From contig CP070637.1 of NCBI GenBank assembly GCA_020354005.1, forward strand, positions 1,544,025-1,605,360: 61,336 bases of DNA. Direction: 5' to 3'. Shown in pieces: positions 34,182 through 43,289 of the stretch (the first letter of the stretch is position 1; every line of letters starts with the position of its first letter). A program made the translations under genes and the position numbers. The stretch comes from Ignavibacterium sp. Lineage in GTDB: Bacteria; Bacteroidota; Ignavibacteria; Ignavibacteriales; Ignavibacteriaceae. Under the pieces are notes generated by a model that did not search any database, was not told the origin of the DNA, and worked only from the letters and a program-made list of their open reading frames with translations.

Positions 34182-34738
34182 ATGTCACGAGATATAAAAC
34201 ACTATTTCAGACAATCAGCTAGATTGAAGAATTATGATTATTCAAAAAGTGGAGCGTACTTTGTTACAATAACAATTGATGAAGAAGGTGAAACATTTGG
34301 AATAATTGTAGACGGTAAAGTTAAATTGAATAAAGCAGGTGAAATAATTAAGCAAGTATGGATGAATTTAACTAAGCAGTTTACAAATGTAAAATTAGAT
34401 GAATTTGTAGTAATGCCGGATCATATTCACGGGATAGTGATTATTAAAGAGGGCAAGAGTAATGAAGAGGGCTTGATGAATCAAGCCCGTACATCTGAAA
34501 GCAAGAGCAATAATAATGCAGATAATAAATGGATATTGATGAAAATGAGAAAGACACATTAGGCAAAATTATAAGATCATTTAAAGCGAAGGCAGCAAAA
34601 TTAATTCGTGAAGAAGGATTTAAAGATTTTAAGTGGCATCGGAATTATTACGATCACATTGTAAGGGATGATAAGGATCTGCTAATAGTTAGAAAGTACA
34701 TAAAAAATAATCCATTAAATTTGAAAATTAAAAAGTAG
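34182..34738 (+). pseudogene. REP-associated tyrosine transposase (RAYT, IS200-like), frameshifted
   Basis: Two consecutive frames make one Y1-type HUH transposase. Frame one (34182-34562) carries the N-terminus SGAYFVTITIDEEGETFGII and the metal motif HIH in VVMPDHIHGIVII. Frame two (34529-34738) carries GKIIRSFKAKAAKLIREEG and the catalytic Tyr region WHRNYYDHIVRDDKDL, ending RKYIKNNPLNLK. The reading frame changes by -1 (or +2) near 34530-34560. No slippery heptamer is visible there, so a decayed gene is more likely than programmed frameshifting. A REP-like hairpin sits inside frame one (34469-34492). The second frame's stop lies inside the right-hand palindrome. Confidence 0.85.
34469..34492. 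repeat. REP-like hairpin inside the RAYT coding region
   Basis: GGGCTTGAT pairs perfectly with ATCAAGCCC around a 2-base loop, followed by GTAC. On the minus strand it begins GTACGGGCTTGATTCATC, the same design as the flanking units (GTAGGGATTTGATTTATC), so a third family member sits in the coding sequence in the opposite orientation. Confidence 0.75.
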
Positions 34739-34760
34739 GGATTTGATTTATCAAACCTAC
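34735..34760. repeat. REP-like palindrome, right of the RAYT gene
   Basis: GTAGG at the left end pairs with CCTAC at the right end, and TTGA pairs with TCAA around TTTA. It differs from the left unit at only a few positions and includes the stop codon of the transposase's second frame. Confidence 0.8.
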
Positions 34761-34789
34761 TAAAAATATATGCTGGCTTTTGAAAATAT

Positions 34790-35677
34790 ATGAAACCAAA
34801 ATTCTATATAGGTACAGCAGGCTGGTCTTATAAGGATTGGGTGCCGGGATTTTATCCCAAACAGCAATCAGGCTCATTCGATTGGCTGCAGTTTTATTCA
34901 CATTACTTTAATTGTGTTGAAGTTAATTCAACATATTATGCTTACATAAGTCCAAAAGTAGTTGAGGGCTGGATAAGAAAAGTATCGGATACTGATGAAT
35001 TTATTTTTGATATAAAGCTGCATCAGGATTTTACACATAAAAGAAAGTTTAACGAGCAGAATATAAAGGCAGTTAGGTACAATCTTGATCTTCTTACAAA
35101 AGCAGAAAGATTAGGCGGACTGCTGATTCAGTTTCCATACTCATTCTCTTTTAGTAATTCTGCCATTCAATACATTCGGGAGTTGAAAGATACTTTTCCA
35201 AATTATAATTCCTTTGTTGAAGTGAGACATTCATCCTGGAAGAATAAAAAAGCGCTTGAGTTTTTTAGAGATGCTAATTTAACTTTCTGCACAATCGATC
35301 AACCGCAGATTGGGCAGGCAATACCATTTGAACCTATTATAACTAACGATAAAGCATACATTCGTTTCCATGGCAGGAATGAAGAAGCATGGAAAAATTC
35401 CATTAACAACTTTGGTAAAAAGCAAACATACGAAGAACGTAGTGCGCGATATAAATATCTTTATACACCGGGTGAGTTGGTTGAGATAGAGCAGAAGATA
35501 AAATCAATACAGAAAAAAGTAAAAGAGGTGCACGTAATAATGAATAATCATCCACAGGGTGATGCAGTTGCAAATGCATTTGAGTTAGTTCATCTGCTTG
35601 AGGAAAAAGATAAAGTTGAAATACCCGGTACGGTACTTAAAGCATATCCAAGATTGGAGGAGATAGCTATAAATTAA
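34790..35677 (+). CDS. DUF72 family protein
   Basis: A 295-residue TIM-barrel-like protein of the DUF72 (YecE) family. Hallmarks: IGTAGWSYKDWVPGFYP at the N-terminus, the block FNCVEVNSTYYA, GGLLIQFPYSF, VEVRHSSW and YIRFHGRN. The family has no proven enzymatic role. It stands between the RAYT unit and the GxxExxY unit; the gap after its stop contains the left inverted repeat of the latter. Confidence 0.9.
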   Translation: MKPKFYIGTAGWSYKDWVPGFYPKQQSGSFDWLQFYSHYFNCVEVNSTYYAYISPKVVEGWIRKVSDTDEFIFDIKLHQDFTHKRKFNEQNIKAVRYNLDLLTKAERLGGLLIQFPYSFSFSNSAIQYIRELKDTFPNYNSFVEVRHSSWKNKKALEFFRDANLTFCTIDQPQIGQAIPFEPIITNDKAYIRFHGRNEEAWKNSINNFGKKQTYEERSARYKYLYTPGELVEIEQKIKSIQKKVKEVHVIMNNHPQGDAVANAFELVHLLEEKDKVEIPGTVLKAYPRLEEIAIN

Positions 35678-35682
35678 AGATT

Positions 35683-35707
35683 AATAGCACACAGATGACA
35701 CAGATCA
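35683..35707. repeat. Left inverted repeat of the GxxExxY unit
   Basis: A 25-base arm beginning AATAGCACACAGATGACA. It is inverted and 21/25 identical to 36123-36147, and the pair encloses the GxxExxY gene. Confidence 0.75.
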
Positions 35708-35731
35708 CCGCAAGATTTTAGGAGATTAAAT

Positions 35732-36106
35732 ATGCCGGAATATTTATACGAAGAGTTAACATCAAAAGTAATAGCGTGCTTTTACAAGGTTTATAATACG
35801 CTTGGATTTGGTTTTATAGAAAAAGTTTATGAAAATGCATTAATGATTGAGTTAATGAACAATGGATTTAAAGTTGAGAAACAAAAACCGATAAATGTTC
35901 ATTATGATAATAAAATAGTTGGTGAATACTTTGCTAATTTAATTGTAGAAGACAAAGTAATTTTAGAATTAAAAGCTGCGGAAGCTTTAATACAAGAGCA
36001 TGAACTACAATTAATCAACTATCTAAAAGCTACCGAAATAGAAGTTGGATTATTATTGAACTTTGGTAAAAAACATGAGATCAGAAGAAAAATATTTTCA
36101 AATTAA
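35732..36106 (+). CDS. GxxExxY family protein (predicted PD-(D/E)xK-like)
   Basis: A 124-residue protein with the defining GxxExxY motif in GFGFIEKVYENAL (G35-E38-Y41 region), then NGFKVEKQKPINVHYDN and the acidic/lysine block DKVILELKAAEAL, which looks like the E-x-K of a PD-(D/E)xK nuclease core. This family is common, often in several copies per genome, in Bacteroidota and relatives, and has no established function. TAGGAG precedes the ATG by 8 bases. The gene is bracketed by 25-bp inverted repeats. Confidence 0.85.
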   Translation: MPEYLYEELTSKVIACFYKVYNTLGFGFIEKVYENALMIELMNNGFKVEKQKPINVHYDNKIVGEYFANLIVEDKVILELKAAEALIQEHELQLINYLKATEIEVGLLLNFGKKHEIRRKIFSN

Positions 36107-36122
36107 TCTGTGTAAATCAGCC

Positions 36123-36147
36123 TGATCTGCGTTATCAGCGTGCTATT
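36123..36147. repeat. Right inverted repeat of the GxxExxY unit
   Basis: The 25-base arm TGATCTGCGTTATCAGCG... ends TGCTATT and is the inverted partner of 35683-35707 with four mismatches. Direct target duplications outside the two arms are not obvious. Confidence 0.75.
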
Positions 36148-36258
36148 AAAATATCCGTACACTTTCCCGATTAAAAATTAATTGGTTCATTATGGACATT
36201 AAATAAAAATTGCATTATCTTGAATTACTTACATTAACAAACCCAAAGGAGAAGGATT

Positions 36259-36528
36259 ATGAAAATTAGTAGAATGAACCCGTTTGAAGGAAGCGGTAAG
36301 ACTGTAGCTTTCTTTGATGTTGAAACAGAAGAAGGCTTGAATATTAAAGGCTTTACTTTAGTAGAGGGTTCAAACGGTCTTTTTGCAAGTGCACCACGAG
36401 AAAAAGGAAAGGATGATAAATATTACGATCGTGTGTATGTACCTAAAGAACTTAAAGAACAACTCACAGAAATGGCAGTTGCTAAGTATAAAGAGGTATC
36501 TCAAGGAGCAACTACTACAAGTACTTAA
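36259..36528 (+). CDS. spoVG: SpoVG family protein
   Basis: An 89-residue SpoVG-like nucleic-acid-binding protein. The family pattern is visible from MKISRMNPFEGSGKTVAFFD through IKGFTLVEGSNGLFASAPRE to DRVYVPKELKEQL. SpoVG is a small regulator that binds RNA or DNA; Gram-negative members are little studied. AAGGAGAAGG at 36245-36254 is a very strong ribosome binding site, which fits high expression. It is monocistronic, with more than 250 bases to dinB. Confidence 0.85.
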   Translation: MKISRMNPFEGSGKTVAFFDVETEEGLNIKGFTLVEGSNGLFASAPREKGKDDKYYDRVYVPKELKEQLTEMAVAKYKEVSQGATTTST

Positions 36529-36723
36529 AGCGATTATTCTCCATTTAAAATTTAGGTAAGTTCCCCGTTCATTTACCTGTAAGACTTTATTACAAGTTAT
36601 CCTGATAAACTTTAAAGGATAGGTATATCTAAAAACACATAATATTTTCTGTTCAAATTTATTCTTTAAAGTTTACCCATTTCATATCCGTGAAATTTTT
36701 ACAATTTAATTAGTTTAATTAAG

Positions 36724-36774
36724 TCCCTTCCCTTTCCGTCGAGGCTCGGCCTCGCCGAAACTGGTGGGAAGGGA
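36724..36774. other. GC-rich compound hairpin upstream of dinB
   Basis: TCCCTTCCC (36724-36732) pairs with GGGAAGGGA (36766-36774), and inside it CGAGGC (36740-36745) pairs with GCCTCG (36749-36754). A T-run (36788-36794) comes shortly before the dinB ATG. It is far more GC-rich than its surroundings. It may be a terminator for spoVG, a dinB leader element, or a dispersed palindrome. Confidence 0.5.
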
Positions 36775-36797
36775 TTTAGGGATGGGCTTTTTTTAAT

Positions 36798-37952
36798 ATG
36801 CGTACAATATTCCATTTAGACTTAGATACATTTTTTGTTTCCGTTGAAAGGATACTCGATCCTTCGCTGAAAGGAAAGCCGGTTATTGTTGGTGGAAATC
36901 CAAAATACGGAAGGGGAGTGGTTGCTGCATGCTCATATGAAGCACGAGAGTACGGATTGCATTCTGCAATGTCAATTAGAACTGCATACAGACTCTGTCC
37001 ACACGGAGTTTATATAAACGGCACTCATGGAGAATACTCGCGATTTTCTAAAGCAGTAAAAAATATTCTTTTACAATATGCACCTGTAATTGAGCAGGCA
37101 TCTGTAGATGAATTTTATATGGACTTTACGGGATGTAAAAATATATACGGTTCGCTCTTTGCGTTTGCATCTTACCTGCAAAGGGAGATTTGGGATAAGC
37201 TATCACTTCCTTGTTCAATTGGAATTGGAAGTAATAAAACTATTGCAAAGATCGGTTCCGATTGTATGAAACCAAAAGGCATCACGTATATAGTAGCCGG
37301 AATGGAAAAAGAATTTCTTGCACCAATGCTGGTAGGAACAATTCCGGGGGTAGGAAAGGTTACTTTAAAAGATTTACATTCAAAAGGGATATACAGAATT
37401 AGCGATATAACAAGACTGCCGCAGGATTATTTTGCAGCAGCTTACGGTAAATATGGGATTGATATTTACAGAAAAGCAAACGGCGAAGGCAGCGAATATT
37501 TAATGCCGCTTGACGGGAAATGGGAACAAAAAAGTATTTCACACGAAAGAACTTTTGCAGATGTAACAAACAAACAAATTTTAAAGGAAAGATTATTTAA
37601 GCTTACAGGAAAAGTATGTCAGGAGCTAAGGGATAAAGATTGGCAGGCATCAACAATTATTATAAAACTGCGGTATTCGGATTTTAAAACGCTAACGCGA
37701 TCAAAAAAAGTTAAACCGACTGACGATGATAGTATTGTATTTGATGTTGGTTGGAATATGATGATTAAAGCATTAACAAGAAGAGTTGCAGTAAGATTAA
37801 TTGGTATTGGATTAAGCAAATTCAATGAATATTCAGAACAGGAAGAGTTATTTGAATTTGAAGAAATAAAACGAAGAAAGATGTTACGCGCAATTACAAG
37901 ATTGAGAGATAAATATGGATATGAAATAATACAATTCAAACCCACTCCTTAA
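36798..37952 (+). CDS. dinB: DNA polymerase IV (Y-family)
   Basis: A 384-residue lesion-bypass polymerase. Catalytic acidic residues sit in FHLDLDTFFVSVE (Asp7, Asp9 region) and SVDEFYMDFTG; YEAREYGLHSAMS and GIGSNKTIAKIGSD are the finger and palm motifs. The helix-hairpin-helix IPGVGKVTLKDL and the little-finger domain complete it. No Shine-Dalgarno precedes the ATG: the bases before it are a T-run. No copy of the lexA palindrome was found in front of the gene, so its SOS control is not supported by sequence. Confidence 0.95.
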   Translation: MRTIFHLDLDTFFVSVERILDPSLKGKPVIVGGNPKYGRGVVAACSYEAREYGLHSAMSIRTAYRLCPHGVYINGTHGEYSRFSKAVKNILLQYAPVIEQASVDEFYMDFTGCKNIYGSLFAFASYLQREIWDKLSLPCSIGIGSNKTIAKIGSDCMKPKGITYIVAGMEKEFLAPMLVGTIPGVGKVTLKDLHSKGIYRISDITRLPQDYFAAAYGKYGIDIYRKANGEGSEYLMPLDGKWEQKSISHERTFADVTNKQILKERLFKLTGKVCQELRDKDWQASTIIIKLRYSDFKTLTRSKKVKPTDDDSIVFDVGWNMMIKALTRRVAVRLIGIGLSKFNEYSEQEELFEFEEIKRRKMLRAITRLRDKYGYEIIQFKPTP

Positions 37953-37954
37953 TT

Positions 37955-38004
37955 CCCTCCCGAAGGGAGGGGAAATTTTATTCTCCTCCCCCTTGTGGGG
38001 AGGA
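37955..38004. terminator. Two hairpins between convergent dinB and hinT genes
   Basis: CCCTCCC-GAA-GGGAGGG (37955-37971) is followed by TCCTCCCC/GGGGAGGA (37984-37991, 37997-38004). The first is followed by AAATTTTATT rather than a pure T-run; the pair likely stops transcripts from both sides. Confidence 0.6.
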
Positions 38005-38018
38005 CCAAGGAGGAGGTA

Positions 38019-38363
38019 TTAACCCGGCGGCCATTTCATCTGTCTGCCCCCTAATAAATGCATATGTAAATGATAAACCTCTTGCCCGCCGTGATCTCCA
38101 CAATTAAATATTAACCTATACCCATCTTTGTCTATTCCATTTTCAGCTGCTAACTTGTTAGCAACATCAAACAATTCACCTAATAACTCACTGTGGTCTT
38201 TCCCTTTTATATCAGATACTTTAGGGATTTCAATTTTAGGAATAATTAATATGTGTGTAGGTGCCTGTGGATTGATATCCCTGAATGCAAGTATGGTATC
38301 AGATTCATAAACTATATCAGCAGGTATTTCTTTATCGATTATTTTGGAGAAGATAGTACTCAT
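38019..38363 (-). CDS. hinT: HIT family protein, HinT-like
   Basis: A 114-residue histidine-triad protein of the Hint branch: [20 protein letters not shown] at the N-terminus, HILIIPK, and the triad [12 protein letters not shown] ending in the W-P-P-G tail. It likely hydrolyses purine nucleoside phosphoramidates. The gene lies 2 bases after the NtrC-type regulator, as the last gene of that minus-strand operon. Confidence 0.93.
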   Translation of the reverse strand: MSTIFSKIIDKEIPADIVYESDTILAFRDINPQAPTHILIIPKIEIPKVSDIKGKDHSELLGELFDVANKLAAENGIDKDGYRLIFNCGDHGGQEVYHLHMHLLGGRQMKWPPG

Positions 38364-38365
38364 AA

Positions 38366-39721
38366 TTATTCTCCTTTTTCAATTCCATATTTTTTCATTT
38401 TATTATAAAGATGACTGCGTTGGATGTCCAAAATTTCGGAAGTCTTACTTATGTTCCAATTATTCGCATTTAATTGTTTTAAGATGAACGCACGCTCAGC
38501 CTTCTCTTTAAATTCCTGAAACGAATTACTTCCCTCAATTATCTCATCCATTGATGCCTGACCAGGTGAAAACAATATTTCAATATCTTCTCTTTTAATT
38601 TCATTCTTACCAACAATTATTATAATTCGCTCCACTATGTTTTTGAGCTCTCTTATATTACCGCTCCAATTAAATCCTTTTAATAATTGGATAGCATCCT
38701 TATTAAAAATAACTTCTGCTTTTTTATGCTTCTGTGTTATATCATTTGCAAAATGTTTTACAAGAATTTCAACATCTTCAAGACGATCCCTGAGAGGAGG
38801 TACATTAATAGGAATTACGTTTAATCTGTGATAGAGATCCTCCCGGAAGTTTTCTTTTTCAATTTCATCTTTTAATTTTTTATTTGTTGCAGCAATTATT
38901 CTAACATCTACATCAATCTTTTTCCCTCCGCCAACGCGTTCTATTTTTCCATCCTCTATAGCCCGCAAAACCTTAGCTTGTGCCTGAAGACTCATATCAC
39001 CGATCTCATCCAAAAATATTGTTCCTGTATTTGCCAGTTCAAATTTTCCAATACGCTGCTGAACTGCACCTGTAAAAGACCCTTTTTCATGTCCAAATAG
39101 CTCAGACTCAATTAATTCATTTGGAATAGCTGCACAATTAACTTCAATAAATGGTTTATCTTTTCGTTCACTTTTTTTATGGATGGCTCTTGCAATCAAC
39201 TCTTTTCCAGTTCCATTCTCTCCAGTTATCAAAACACGTGTATCAAGTGGTGCTACTTTATCTATCATTTCTAACAATGATTTTACAACTTTGCTTTTAC
39301 CAAGAATCTCACCTTCACCTTCGAGAGTCTTCTTAATTTCTTTGTTCTCTTTTAACAGGCTCGATTGCTCAACTGCATTACGTACACTAAGTAAAAGCTT
39401 ATCACGATCAATCGGTTTTTCTATAAAATCAAATGCACCAAGTTTAGTGGCCTTTATTGCATTTTCAACACTGCCATGTGCAGAGATGATGATTACAGAT
39501 AGATCAATATTTGATTCCTTTACTTTTTTGAGCACCTCAAATCCACTCATCTCCGGCATTTGAATATCTAACAGCAGGGCTGAAAAATTATTCTGTGAAA
39601 TTTTTTTTAACCCTTCAAGTGCATCGGTTGAGTATACTACGGAGTAGCCCTCATAGTCAAGGATCATTTTCATGCTTTCACAAATCTGTATCTCGTCATC
39701 AATTATTAATATCGAATTCAT
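38366..39721 (-). CDS. Sigma-54-dependent response regulator, NtrC family
   Basis: A 451-residue regulator. The receiver (1-120) has acidic residues IIDDE and phospho-acceptor Asp52 ([11 protein letters not shown]). The AAA+ domain (about 135-370) has Walker A GENGTGKE and Walker [10 protein letters not shown]; the sigma-54 contact loop reads GSFTGA in place of the usual GAFTGA. A Fis-type helix-turn-helix (about 410-446; [20 protein letters not shown]) ends it. It overlaps the upstream secreted-protein gene by 4 bases. No partner kinase gene is adjacent. Its presence implies sigma-54 in this genome. Confidence 0.95.
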   Translation of the reverse strand: MNSILIIDDEIQICESMKMILDYEGYSVVYSTDALEGLKKISQNNFSALLLDIQMPEMSGFEVLKKVKESNIDLSVIIISAHGSVENAIKATKLGAFDFIEKPIDRDKLLLSVRNAVEQSSLLKENKEIKKTLEGEGEILGKSKVVKSLLEMIDKVAPLDTRVLITGENGTGKELIARAIHKKSERKDKPFIEVNCAAIPNELIESELFGHEKGSFTGAVQQRIGKFELANTGTIFLDEIGDMSLQAQAKVLRAIEDGKIERVGGGKKIDVDVRIIAATNKKLKDEIEKENFREDLYHRLNVIPINVPPLRDRLEDVEILVKHFANDITQKHKKAEVIFNKDAIQLLKGFNWSGNIRELKNIVERIIIIVGKNEIKREDIEILFSPGQASMDEIIEGSNSFQEFKEKAERAFILKQLNANNWNISKTSEILDIQRSHLYNKMKKYGIEKGE

Positions 39722-40380
39722 TGTATAAAACTAAAGAATGTTAATGAACGAAATAGTATGATATCGGAAGGAAGAAGACTTTTGTTATCCAGTAGCAATT
39801 CACCGAATAAGGCGCCATTATTGTTTACTTCAAGGTCACGGTAATCTACTCTCGATTGCACTTTAAAATCCTCTTCAAAAGATTCTACAAAATAACCAAA
39901 TCCGTTTGCTAAATCAAAAATTGTAATGGAGTAACTAAGAAATGCATTGCCAAAAAAATGTGCAAGTTTATCTTTGTCTCCATAGTCTGTCTTTGGAGAA
40001 TCATAGTAAAATTCTTTTGGCAGATTCATGTTTTTTAATGCAAAAGTTGAATCATCAGTAGAAGTAAGCGGGAAATACATTAATCTTTTGAAGATCGGAC
40101 TTTCAATTGGAACCTCTTTATAAGGAATGGTTGCAAATGTTAAAGCTAATAAGGCTTCAGAGTAATCATTATTGGCAAATTCTACAGCCCTAAAATACAT
40201 TGAATCCATTAAAGCAACATCTGTTGTAATTTTTTTTAGATTAAGAAAATATTCCGATGCTATAAAATCTGATAAATAATTTACTGCTTTAGAAAGTTTG
40301 CTTTGTTGTGAAAACTGGAGGGAGCAAATCGTTAAGGTTAGAATTAAGACTAATCGAATATTAAAGGTTCGCATTTTCAC
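39718..40380 (-). CDS. Secreted protein, YfiM/DUF2279-like
   Basis: A 220-residue protein with a signal peptide (about 8-26). After an unrecognised N-terminal half, residues about 130-200 read DKDKLAHFFGNAFLSYSI, GYFVESFEE and DYRDLEVNNNGALFGELL. This is the D-K-x-x-H, G-x-x-x-E, D-x-x-x-N-x-x-G pattern of YfiM/DUF2279-like proteins, probably a membrane-associated helical domain. It lies between the acyl-CoA carboxylase gene (7 bases) and the NtrC regulator (4-base overlap). Function unknown. Confidence 0.6.
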   Translation of the reverse strand: MKMRTFNIRLVLILTLTICSLQFSQQSKLSKAVNYLSDFIASEYFLNLKKITTDVALMDSMYFRAVEFANNDYSEALLALTFATIPYKEVPIESPIFKRLMYFPLTSTDDSTFALKNMNLPKEFYYDSPKTDYGDKDKLAHFFGNAFLSYSITIFDLANGFGYFVESFEEDFKVQSRVDYRDLEVNNNGALFGELLLDNKSLLPSDIILFRSLTFFSFIQ

Positions 40381-40387
40381 TGCGATT

Positions 40388-42043
40388 TTAGGTTTGTATT
40401 ACACCTGTATTAAACTTCGGCATCTCAGGATTATTGTTAGCAACTTCGATAGCTGTAGAAACATATTTTCTCGTTTCAGCAGGATCAATTATCTCATCTA
40501 CCCACAATCTTGCTGCGGCATAAAGCGGACTATTTTTTTCATCGTACGCTTTAGTTATTTCGTTCAGCAGCGCATTTTTATCATCTTTAGTTGGATGTTC
40601 ACCACCCTTCTCGGCTTGCTTAATTTTTATATTTAATAAAACGCTGCTTGCCTGTGTACTACCCATTACTGCTATCTTGGCATTCGGGTAAGCAAAAATA
40701 AATCTTGGATCGTATGCTTTGCCGCACATTGCATAATTACCAGCACCGAAGCTGTTACCAATCATTATTGTGATCTTTGGAACTACCGAGTTAGCAACAG
40801 CATTTACCATCTTAGCACCATCTTTAATTATACCGCCATGTTCTGCTCTGCTACCAACCATAAATCCTGTAACATCTTGCAGGAATAATAATGGTATTTT
40901 CTTTTGGTTGCAGTTCATTATAAATCGTGTGGCTTTGTCTGCACTATCAGAATAGATGACGCCCCCAACCTGCATCTCACCGGATTCAGACTTTAACACA
41001 CTTCGCTGATTTGCTACAATTCCAACTGACCATCCATCAATTCTTGCATAAGCCGTAATAACAGTTTTACCATAACCGGCTTTGTATTCATCAATTTTTG
41101 ATTCATCAACTATTCTTGCAATTACTTCGTACATATCATACGGCTTAAGCGTATCTTCAGGGAGGATACTGTAAATTTCATCGGGATTATAGGTTGGTGG
41201 TCTTGATTCCGATCTATTAAATCCAGCATTGTCTCTTTTACCAAATTTATCCGTTAAACTTTTTATTTGTGCCAAACACTCCTCATCATTTTTCATTACA
41301 TAATCGGTTACGCCGGAGATATTTGACTGTACAACAGCACCACCTAAACTTTCGTTATCTATATCTTCACCAATAGCTGCTTTAACCAGATGAGAACCAG
41401 CAAGAAAAACTGACCCTTCTCCTTCAACTATTAATGCTTCATCACTCATAATTGGCAGGTAAGCACCGCCGGCAACACAAGGACCCATAATAGCAGCGAT
41501 TTGAGGAATTCCCTTTGAAGACATTTGTGCATTGTTACGAAATATTCTTCCAAAGTGTTCTTTATCTGGAAATATCTCATCTTGTAAAGGCAGAAAAACT
41601 CCTGCGCTATCTACGAGATAGATTATTGGAAGTGTGTTCTCCATGGAAATTTCCTGTGCTCTTAAATTTTTCTTTGCAGTTATAGGAAACCATGCGCCTG
41701 CTTTAACGGTAGCATCGTTTGCAACAATTACGTAATAGCTTCCGTTTACTTTACCAATTCCGTAAACTGTACCTGATGAAGGAGCACCACCAAATTCATT
41801 ATACATATCGTATGCTGCAAATGTGCTTAATTCTATTAATGCATTTGGGTCATCGAGGAGTAAATTTATTCTTTCCCGCGCCGTCAGTTTTCCCTTTGCT
41901 TTATGTCGTTCGATAGCTTTTTCCCCTCCACCAAGTTTAACCTCTTCTTTTAATGTTTCAAGTTTATGAAGAAGTTCCTTTTGATAAACTTCTTTCTTAA
42001 TATTTTCCGGTGATTCTTTAAGTGTAGTTCCGATTGGTTTCAT
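40388..42043 (-). CDS. Acyl-CoA carboxylase, carboxyltransferase (beta) subunit
   Basis: A 551-residue biotin-dependent carboxyltransferase subunit. LTARERINLLLDD, PIIYLVDSAGVFLPLQ, GPCVAGGAYLPIMSDEA and VFLAGSHLVKAAIGEDIDNE are the family blocks; the last ones read most like methylcrotonoyl-CoA carboxylase beta, though propionyl-CoA carboxylase is possible. The biotin carboxylase alpha subunit is not in the window. Next to an acyl-CoA dehydrogenase, it suggests leucine/branched-chain degradation. Confidence 0.88.
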   Translation of the reverse strand: MKPIGTTLKESPENIKKEVYQKELLHKLETLKEEVKLGGGEKAIERHKAKGKLTARERINLLLDDPNALIELSTFAAYDMYNEFGGAPSSGTVYGIGKVNGSYYVIVANDATVKAGAWFPITAKKNLRAQEISMENTLPIIYLVDSAGVFLPLQDEIFPDKEHFGRIFRNNAQMSSKGIPQIAAIMGPCVAGGAYLPIMSDEALIVEGEGSVFLAGSHLVKAAIGEDIDNESLGGAVVQSNISGVTDYVMKNDEECLAQIKSLTDKFGKRDNAGFNRSESRPPTYNPDEIYSILPEDTLKPYDMYEVIARIVDESKIDEYKAGYGKTVITAYARIDGWSVGIVANQRSVLKSESGEMQVGGVIYSDSADKATRFIMNCNQKKIPLLFLQDVTGFMVGSRAEHGGIIKDGAKMVNAVANSVVPKITIMIGNSFGAGNYAMCGKAYDPRFIFAYPNAKIAVMGSTQASSVLLNIKIKQAEKGGEHPTKDDKNALLNEITKAYDEKNSPLYAAARLWVDEIIDPAETRKYVSTAIEVANNNPEMPKFNTGVIQT

Positions 42044-42093
42044 GGTTGAGTATTAGATAATGTATTATGTTGCACAATGTGACTAAAATTAGT

Positions 42094-43257
42094 TCAGTTA
42101 CTTAATAAATCTCTTGCAATTACAATTCTTTGTATTTCAGAAGTACCTTCTCCGATAGTTAGAAGCTTAACATCACGATAATATTTTTCAACAGGGTAAT
42201 CTTTAATAAATCCATATCCGCCATGAATTTGTACAGCTTCACTTGCAGCTTTCTCAGCAATCTCGCTTGCAAACAATTTAGCAATAGCAGCTTCCTTTTT
42301 ATTGGGCATCCCTTGATCATTCATATAAGCTGCTCTCAAAGTTAGCATCCTCGCTGCTTCAATATTCGTTTGCATATCTGCAAATTTAAATTGAGTCGCC
42401 TGAAATTTGCTAAGTGGTTTGCCAAACTGTTCCCGTTCATTTGCATATTTAACTGATTCGTCCAAACAACCCTGTGCCAAGCCTACACTCAGCGATGCGA
42501 TTGAAATTCTTCCGCCGTCAAGAATTTGTAAAGATTGAATAAAACCCATTCCTTCTTCACCTATAAGATTTGCTGCAGGCACTTTACAATTCTCAAAGGC
42601 TAATTGAGAAGTTTCGCAGGAGCGCATGCCTAATTTGTTTTCTTTCTTACCCACAATAAATCCGGGCGTATCTTTTTCAATAACAAAGGCACTTATACCT
42701 TTCTTGCCTTTATCCTTGTCAGTTAATGCCATCACCACTGCAGTTTCGCCATTCGCTCCATGCGTGATGAAATTTTTCGATCCGTTTAGTGTATAACTAT
42801 CACCATTTTTTTCAGCTGTAGTTAACAAACCGGATGCATCACTTCCAGATGAAGGTTCTGTTAATGCCCATGCACCTATCTTTCTTCCGGAAGCAAGATC
42901 GGGCACATATTTTTTCTTTTGTTCTTCATTGCCGAATTTATAAATGTGATTTGTGCAAAGTCCGTTATGTGCTGCAACTGATAAAGCGATTGAAGGATCA
43001 ATCCTAGCAAGCTCCTCTATGATAATTTCAAATTCAATATAACCAAGCCCTGCTCCTCCATATTCTTCCGGAAATATAATTCCCAGAAATCCAAGTTTAC
43101 CGAGTTCCTTTAGCAGCTCTATCGGAAATTTTTGAGATTCATCGTATTCCATTATTACAGGACGGATTTTCTGCTCGGCGAAATCTCTTATCGTATCCCG
43201 GATAATTACCTGATCTTCAGTTAACTCATTGATAAATGGTAGATTTTCTGAACTCAT
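42094..43257 (-). CDS. Acyl-CoA dehydrogenase
   Basis: A 387-residue FAD flavoprotein. Signatures: [20 protein letters not shown] (PROSITE pattern 1), the helical middle [40 protein letters not shown] (pattern 2) and the C-terminal [17 protein letters not shown], which has the catalytic Glu area. It could serve short-chain or branched-chain acyl-CoAs (isovaleryl, butyryl); its place between a carboxylase beta subunit and MeaB favours branched-chain breakdown. 50 bases separate it from the carboxylase gene and 32 from meaB. Confidence 0.93.
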   Translation of the reverse strand: MSSENLPFINELTEDQVIIRDTIRDFAEQKIRPVIMEYDESQKFPIELLKELGKLGFLGIIFPEEYGGAGLGYIEFEIIIEELARIDPSIALSVAAHNGLCTNHIYKFGNEEQKKKYVPDLASGRKIGAWALTEPSSGSDASGLLTTAEKNGDSYTLNGSKNFITHGANGETAVVMALTDKDKGKKGISAFVIEKDTPGFIVGKKENKLGMRSCETSQLAFENCKVPAANLIGEEGMGFIQSLQILDGGRISIASLSVGLAQGCLDESVKYANEREQFGKPLSKFQATQFKFADMQTNIEAARMLTLRAAYMNDQGMPNKKEAAIAKLFASEIAEKAASEAVQIHGGYGFIKDYPVEKYYRDVKLLTIGEGTSEIQRIVIARDLLSN

Positions 43258-43289
43258 AAATTATTCCTTAGTCTTATCTCAGTTTTAAT

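Noticed and set aside
34530..34560. Programmed -1 frameshift in the RAYT gene
   Set aside because: No X-XXY-YYZ heptamer in the zero frame and no following pseudoknot; ordinary mutation is simpler.
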